Shown here piece after piece: positions 62,882 through 64,000 of a stretch of DNA of 64,000 nt. The translations under genes were made by a program, and so were the position numbers. The DNA comes from Larimichthys crocea. Taxonomy: Eukaryota; Chordata; Actinopteri; Sciaenidae. The notes under the pieces are model-generated. The model made no database searches and had not been told where the DNA came from. It saw only the letters and a list, made by a program, of their open reading frames with translations. The stretch spans positions 11,344,930 to 11,408,929 of the forward strand of contig NC_040012.1 of the NCBI RefSeq assembly GCF_000972845.2, read 5' to 3'. The number at the start of each line of letters is the position of its first letter. Position 1 is the first letter of the stretch.

Positions 62882-64000
62882 CTCGTGCACACACACGCAC
62901 TTCTGCACGTGCACGTGCTCAAACAAACAAGGAGCCCAACACACCTTCCAACAATAAACAAACACATGAAATCAGCACCAGTACCACTACCCTAATAGCT
63001 AGTGCGTTTAACAACAGAGCAGAATGAAAACAGGGCCAATTATACATGTATCTGTGGGCAGTGTGTATGGAGCCCAAATGAGAATCTTGTTATTCCTTTC
63101 CCTCCATACTGTGGCGCTCAGAAAGCTAAGCCATTACAAGAGTGGAGGCTCCAGGGACAGCTTTCGGAAATGAGAGCGAGTCGGGGAGTGACAAAACAAA
63201 GTATTGAGATAAACACCCACCATTAGCACAGGCAGTTAAACCTCCATTTCCTAATCCTCAGCTGGACTCCAGAGGATATTAACCCTTAGTTTACTAAAAG
63301 GTGCAGGACAAAAGGATAGTGGATTAAGTTGGACAGACAATATGCAATAACTTAAAACTATGTGATCCCTTGTTTGAGTCGATCTGTAGATGAGCCAGGA
63401 GCGATGCGACTCCAGCAAACATTGTTTTTCTCCTGATCTAACCCTGCAGAAGGCGTGTCGTGTGTCAGACAGTCAAAAGTCTGAATGATGAAGGAGGAAG
63501 AAAAATCTGAAACTGGTTCAATAACCAGTGTTGTTAAGGCATTCAAATGATTTCTCCACCTTTAAAGCCTGTTAGTTAAGATGCTGTGTACTCTTTACAT
63601 TACAATTCAACACTGCAAATTGGTTTTAAGAATATAACACATGCCCATTTTTCTATTATTGCAACTGATTCATCACAATTCTTCACTGTCCAGTTACTTG
63701 TAACTATGCTCCCAGTGGAGCCACATTATTATTTTGCATGTGATACTCCCCAGCCTTATCCAATGGTAAATGATCTTTTCCTGATAGCTTCCATATTGTG
63801 TACTCCTGATGAAGAACATGCTGGTTTTTCTATTAAAGACAAACTAGGACACGTTTCATTTACATTAACATGCATGCAGCATGGTGTGATATTTATTCAT
63901 TAAACGGTCAAAGCGTATACGCACATGTGTTCAAATGTGTACAGTACACGTGTTTTTAGTCAAATATCGCTCACTGAAGTGTTACGTTCACATTCCGACA

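Overview
The window looks like nuclear DNA of a teleost fish, probably a percomorph. It is AT-rich, intron-bearing and rich in microsatellites and short inverted-repeat elements. It has five recognisable protein genes, all vertebrate families. No bacterial, viral, CRISPR, rRNA or tRNA feature was seen.

Layout. (1) 1-14288, minus strand: the first coding exon of an acid-sensing ion channel (ASIC1-like, best guess asic1c) at 13734-14288. The rest of the gene must lie left of the window, so 1-13733 is read as its first intron. (2) 14289-22356: a long gap with a pyrimidine microsatellite, an (AT)n tract and one degenerate inverted-repeat element. (3) 22357-22798, plus strand: a two-exon histone H2B variant, unusual because canonical H2B genes have no intron. 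(4) 22799-28766: a gap with a clear MITE and candidate regulatory blocks. (5) 28767-32723, plus strand: asb10, an ankyrin-repeat and SOCS-box protein with two alternative first coding exons. (6) 35489-37148, plus strand: the complete two-exon homeobox gene gbx1. (7) 45769-58311, minus strand: the last five coding exons of agap3 (end of the PH domain, ArfGAP zinc finger, ankyrin repeats), with a probable long 3'UTR down to about 42500. The 5' part of agap3 lies right of the window.

The order h2bk - asb10 - gbx1 - agap3, with agap3 convergent to the others, matches what I recall of human 7q36.1 (H2BK1/ABCF2, ASB10, GBX1, AGAP3), seen in reverse. It does not match the paralogous 2q37 block (ASB18, GBX2, AGAP1). 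The Gbx N-terminus and the Agap C-terminus fit the same assignment. This synteny is the main reason to call the intron-bearing H2B an H2B.K orthologue.

The genes are not an operon and share no single pathway. They are a conserved neighbourhood around a developmental homeobox gene. Several non-coding blocks flanking gbx1 and inside agap3 introns look like conserved regulatory elements (homeodomain cores, paired octamer motifs), but this is judged by eye without alignment.
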